Positions 61,028 to 64,000 of a stretch of 64,000 nt of DNA are shown here, in pieces (position 1 is the first letter of the stretch; the number at the start of each line of letters is the position of its first letter). The notes beneath the pieces are model-generated. The model was not told the origin of the DNA, made no database searches, and saw only the letters and a program-made list of their open reading frames with translations. The position numbers and the translations under genes are program-made. Source of the stretch: Betaproteobacteria bacterium (GTDB lineage: Bacteria; Pseudomonadota; Gammaproteobacteria; Burkholderiales; SG8-39); the NCBI GenBank assembly GCA_016195915.1, contig JACPYS010000049.1, positions 124,001-188,000 of the forward strand, written 5' to 3'.

Positions 61028-62371
61028 GTGTGGCACCGAAGTCTGACGTATGCGCTCGGCGAGCGGCCGCGAACCTCTCCGCCGGAGCGCGTGCGCGCCC
61101 TCATCGACGAGCAGCAGGTCCAGAGCGAAATTCTGATCGGCTGGGTCCAGTTCGCACTGGTCGCATTCTTCCTCGTGCTGTATGTCCTCGCGCCCAAGAC
61201 TTCGGCCGGCACCCGGTTCCTGCCGGTGCCGTGGGTGCTCGGCGCATTCCTCGTGGCCACCTGCGTGCGCCTCGTCTTTGCCCACCGCCGGATGCTGGGG
61301 CCGGTGCTGCTCCTCGCGGGTGTCTGCATCGACATGGCGATGCTGATGGGACTGATCTGGAGCTTCCACCTGCAGTACGAGCAGCCGGCGCCGTTCTATC
61401 TCAAGGCGCCGACCATGCTCTACGTGTTCATTTTCATCGCGCTGCGGTCGCTGCGCTTCGAGCCGCTTTACGTGATCGCCGCGGGAATCGCGGCCGCCGG
61501 CGGCTGGCTCACGTTGCTCGCGTATGCGGCTCTGTCTGAAGAGACCAAGGTCACCCGCGACTACGTGCAATACATGACCTCGAACACCGTTCTCATCGGC
61601 GCCGAGATCGACAAGGTGATTTCGATCCTCATGGTTACCGTTGTCCTGGCGCTGGGGCTGGTGCGCGCCCGGCGCGTCCTCTACCGCGCGGTCGCCGACA
61701 GCGTGCTCGCCCACGACCTGCAGCGCTTCGTCGCGCCCGAGGTCGCAGAACGCATCACACGGTCGGAGCGCGAGTTGCGGCCCGGCGACGCAGAGGTGCG
61801 AATGGCGTCGATTCTATTCACCGATATCGAGGGTTTTTCGACGATCTCGGAAAAGCTGCGGCCGGAGGCCCTGGTTGCGTTGCTCAACGAATACTTCGCC
61901 GCGCTGACGGAGGTCATCGACCGCCATGGCGGCGTCATCACCCAGTTCCGCGGCGACGCCATGCTGATCACATTCAATACGGTTCGCGGGGACCGGGACC
62001 ACGCCGCAAACGCGGTGCGTACCGCACTCGCGATCCAGGAGCTGACCCGCGACCGCGCCTATGGCGAAGGCATCGCTATGCGCACCCGGTGCGGCATTAA
62101 CACGGGCGAGGTCGTCTCCGGCGCGGTCGGCGCGAAGGACAGGCTCCTGTACACGGTGCACGGCGACGAAGTGAACGTCGCGGCGCGCCTCGAACAGCTC
62201 AACAAGAGCTACGGAACCTACGTGCTGGCGGCCGAGGGTACGGTGCGCGCCGCCAGCCACGCGTTTTCGTTCGAACGCGCGGGCGAGGTCATAGTTCGCG
62301 GTCGCAGCGCTCCGACGACGGTCTACACACCGGCCCGGGTAGCCGAAACAGCAAGCTCTCGACCCTTCTAA
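61028..62371 (+). CDS. Membrane-bound class III adenylate/guanylate cyclase
   Basis: A 447-residue protein from GTG 61028. Residues 30-235 hold about six hydrophobic helices ('SEILIGWVQFALVAFFLVLY', 'RFLPVPWVLGAFLVATCVRL', 'ISILMVTVVLALGLVRARRV'). Residues 255-430 form the catalytic domain: metal-binding Asp in 'ILFTDIEGFSTISEKL' and 'FRGDAMLITFN', then 'RTRCGINTGEVVSGAVGAKD' and 'GDEVNVAARLEQLNKSYGTY'. The Thr/Asp substrate-specifying positions are hard to assign by eye, so adenylate versus guanylate is open. Fragments of relatives lie at 26398 and 56401. A Crp/Fnr gene is also in the window. Confidence 0.9.
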   Translation: MWHRSLTYALGERPRTSPPERVRALIDEQQVQSEILIGWVQFALVAFFLVLYVLAPKTSAGTRFLPVPWVLGAFLVATCVRLVFAHRRMLGPVLLLAGVCIDMAMLMGLIWSFHLQYEQPAPFYLKAPTMLYVFIFIALRSLRFEPLYVIAAGIAAAGGWLTLLAYAALSEETKVTRDYVQYMTSNTVLIGAEIDKVISILMVTVVLALGLVRARRVLYRAVADSVLAHDLQRFVAPEVAERITRSERELRPGDAEVRMASILFTDIEGFSTISEKLRPEALVALLNEYFAALTEVIDRHGGVITQFRGDAMLITFNTVRGDRDHAANAVRTALAIQELTRDRAYGEGIAMRTRCGINTGEVVSGAVGAKDRLLYTVHGDEVNVAARLEQLNKSYGTYVLAAEGTVRAASHAFSFERAGEVIVRGRSAPTTVYTPARVAETASSRPF

Positions 62372-62377
62372 ATTTCG

Positions 62378-62520
62378 GTCTTGCGACGCCGAGAAACGCT
62401 CACGCGTGTAAGTTTCCGTCGCTTCGAGCGGTCCTATTGGGGATCTCTATGCACCGCAAGCGCAGCTTGGTCGCGCGCAGTGTGCCGTCGAACGTCAATC
62501 AGATGGAGATTCACAGTGAC
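62378..62520 (+). repeat. Dispersed promoter-leader repeat, copy 2
   Basis: Partner of 56050-56199, here after the intact cyclase and before a 28-codon frame and the next exported-protein gene. Confidence 0.75.
62407..62438 (+). promoter_or_regulatory. Putative ECF promoter (TGTAAG motif), last copy
   Basis: TGTAAG (62407-62412), 18-base spacer, GTCCTATT (62431-62438), upstream of the 28-codon frame and the gene at 62624. Confidence 0.55.
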
Positions 62521-62602
62521 CGAAACAAGAGTGTCGTATTGCTTTGGAAGCTGGAAGCGCGACGACGTTCTCGCGCTCGCCGGCATCGATTTCGATCGGT
62601 GA
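62516..62602 (+). CDS. Possible 28-residue peptide
   Basis: GTG 62516 follows GGAGATT at the same place relative to the repeat as the lipoprotein start in copy 1. The frame ends at TGA 62600. It has no signal peptide or recognised motif, and may be the broken start of a gene lost from this copy. Confidence 0.3.
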   Translation: MTETRVSYCFGSWKRDDVLALAGIDFDR

Positions 62603-62623
62603 TCTAGAATTTGTCGGTTAAGG

Positions 62624-63982
62624 ATGCGAGGCGTCGTAGTGCTCCCGGAATCCCGGCTTGGTCCGTGGGCGCTGGCGGTAGCGACACTGTTCGTGATCGG
62701 TTTCGGTTTCGCTCGTCCCGCCGCGGCGGCGTTGCCGGACGATGTCGTGGGCTCGGCCGACATTCGGAGCCTCGTCGCGGGCGATTTCAACGTGTACGAT
62801 CCCGGTTATCGCGCCCGACGGCAGGCGTTCGACGCTCGCCTTGACCGGCTTTGGAGGCGACTGAAAGCGAAGCAGATGCAAGTTGGTCCCTTGCCCTGTT
62901 CCACCCAGATATATATCGAGACGAAGTGGCTACTCCGGTACACGGCCGACTGGAAACGGCTCGCCATCAAGCTGGATCGACTCGGGAAGAGCCTGGCCAA
63001 TCCAGAACAGGATTTTGCGTTGGCGCAGTCGCCGGACGATGGTTCGTGGGGCGCCTGCTACGACGAATGGTTCCTGAAGCTCGACGCGACAGTCGATGGG
63101 CTCAACGCGCTCGCCGACAAGAACGAGGCGCCGAAACACCCGGTCGGATTCTTGGCGCAGTTTGCCAAACCATCGGGCCTGATTCCATATGTCGAGGGCC
63201 TCCTGGTCTCGGATGTGGCGCGCACCGGCATCGACCATCGCCTGGAACTCGCGGCCGTCACGGCGGCATTTGCTCAAATCTTGCTGAAGGAAAGCCTGCG
63301 CGAATTCATGCGCCGGAAAGTGACGAGCGTCGCTGTCACGGATGGCCTCATCGTTGCCTTCCGTGGCTTCCTCGACCGCTGGCAGGATCCGGCGAACGGC
63401 TACTGGGGCGCGTCCTATCTCTCCGACGGGCAACTCCATCGAACCAACGACCTCAGCATGGCGTTTCACAACATCTCCTACACAAGGGGCGAAGTTCGAG
63501 GCTGGTCACGGATCATCGATACGACGTTGGCGATCAAACGGGCTTCCTATCCGCAGGGCTGGCTCTTCAAGCACGCGATGACTCACCACAATAACTACGA
63601 CGTGGTGAAAATCCTCCAATTCGGATGGCCGTATATGACGGCGAGCCAGCGGCGGCACGCCCGGATGGAGATCGAGGAGATGTTGCACTGGTGCATGACC
63701 AAAGGCGTCGGGCCGGACGGCGTTTTCCTCGACAAGAACGACTTCCACAACTCCTCGGGCGATGCCCTCTATTTCGGCGTCTCGTTTCTTGACGCGATCG
63801 GCTACTGGAACCCCGCGAAGCGGTTCTGGATCGACGCCGGTTCACCAAGGACAACCCTAACCAGCGCCCACAACATGTGCCCCCGACTCAAGGCGCAGGC
63901 GGCGCAACTGGCGACGGCCGATACCGGCGCGCGGGCCGCTCTCGAGCGGCTGGTCAAGATATGTCCGGACGGCCGACCCTGA
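62624..63982 (+). CDS. Exported protein of unknown function
   Basis: A 452-residue protein with an N-terminal signal ('PWALAVATLFVIGFGFARPA'). The rest is helical, with Trp/His/Asp-rich blocks 'GYWGASYLSDGQLHRTNDLS', 'WLFKHAMTHHNNYDVVKILQ', 'MLHWCMTKGVGPDGVFLDKN' that recall (alpha/alpha)6-barrel glycan-active proteins. I do not recognise the family. A periplasmic or secreted carbohydrate role is only a guess. GTG 62639 is an alternative start, since ATG 62624 has its purine-rich site too close. Confidence 0.75.
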   Translation: MRGVVVLPESRLGPWALAVATLFVIGFGFARPAAAALPDDVVGSADIRSLVAGDFNVYDPGYRARRQAFDARLDRLWRRLKAKQMQVGPLPCSTQIYIETKWLLRYTADWKRLAIKLDRLGKSLANPEQDFALAQSPDDGSWGACYDEWFLKLDATVDGLNALADKNEAPKHPVGFLAQFAKPSGLIPYVEGLLVSDVARTGIDHRLELAAVTAAFAQILLKESLREFMRRKVTSVAVTDGLIVAFRGFLDRWQDPANGYWGASYLSDGQLHRTNDLSMAFHNISYTRGEVRGWSRIIDTTLAIKRASYPQGWLFKHAMTHHNNYDVVKILQFGWPYMTASQRRHARMEIEEMLHWCMTKGVGPDGVFLDKNDFHNSSGDALYFGVSFLDAIGYWNPAKRFWIDAGSPRTTLTSAHNMCPRLKAQAAQLATADTGARAALERLVKICPDGRP

Positions 63983-64000
63983 CATGTTTCCCGCTTAACT

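Overview
This window looks like a GC-rich betaproteobacterial chromosome, probably Burkholderiales-like. The evidence is a Burkholderiales-type trimeric porin, Liv-type and Dpp-type ABC transporters, a hydroxybutyrate/acetoacetate locus and several ECF sigma factors. No rRNA, tRNA, CRISPR array or complete insertion sequence was seen. Positions 1-645 hold the end of a biotin-dependent carboxyltransferase gene. Positions 739-7626 are a rightward Liv-type operon (ATPase, acyl-CoA ligase, two permeases, second ATPase, binding protein) that is visibly poorer in GC than its surroundings. Positions 7720-13127 are a leftward Dpp/Opp-type peptide transporter. Next come a PEP-mutase-family enzyme, a ketopantoate-reductase-like enzyme and two toxin-antitoxin pairs flanking an internally deleted Fic gene (15153-16829).

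Positions 16952-24794 are rich in regulators. An ECF42 sigma factor and its YCII/DGPF partner are read leftward from a recognisable ECF42 promoter. A bufferin-type RiPP operon follows (precursor, MNIO enzyme, DUF2063 partner, DoxX). It is divergent from a SigF-like sigma factor and its NrsF-like membrane anti-sigma factor, and both directions carry an exact GTAACC-N16-CGAA promoter. A GGDEF/EAL protein and the first of three DUF3179 genes come next. Positions 26339-28182 hold decaying partial copies of genes that are intact elsewhere in the window.

Positions 28184-35379 are a redox-flavoured accessory stretch. It has an AraC regulator divergent from an AhpD-like gene, a GrdB/PrdB-family selenoprotein whose reading frame crosses an in-frame UGA followed by a SECIS-like hairpin, two more AhpD-like proteins, a glutaredoxin, NrtS and a second DUF3179 protein. 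Positions 35482-43470 form a corrinoid-dependent methyltransferase cassette: corrinoid protein, two UroD-family methyltransferases, an MtrH-family methyltransferase, a RACo-type reactivase and a DUF1638 protein. A divergent DcmR-like HTH-MEDS regulator sits beside repeated palindromic operators.

Positions 43631-55553 carry a fourth AhpD-like gene, a leftward DoxX/peroxiredoxin/dehalogenase/DUF3179 operon, a rightward bdhA-adc-patatin operon, a third ECF sigma factor with a small zinc-finger anti-sigma factor, DUF302, cytochrome P460, a Crp/Fnr regulator and a porin. A shared motif, TGTAAG-N17/18-G(T/A)C, lies upstream of seven genes in the right half and probably marks an ECF regulon. Positions 55630-63982 hold a broken IS5 transposase, a tiny lipoprotein, fragments of a cyclase and a CcdA gene, a split DsbD-like reducing system (thioredoxin, CcdA, DUF255-DsbD-alpha fusion), a moaA fragment, an intact membrane-bound class III cyclase and an exported protein of unknown function.
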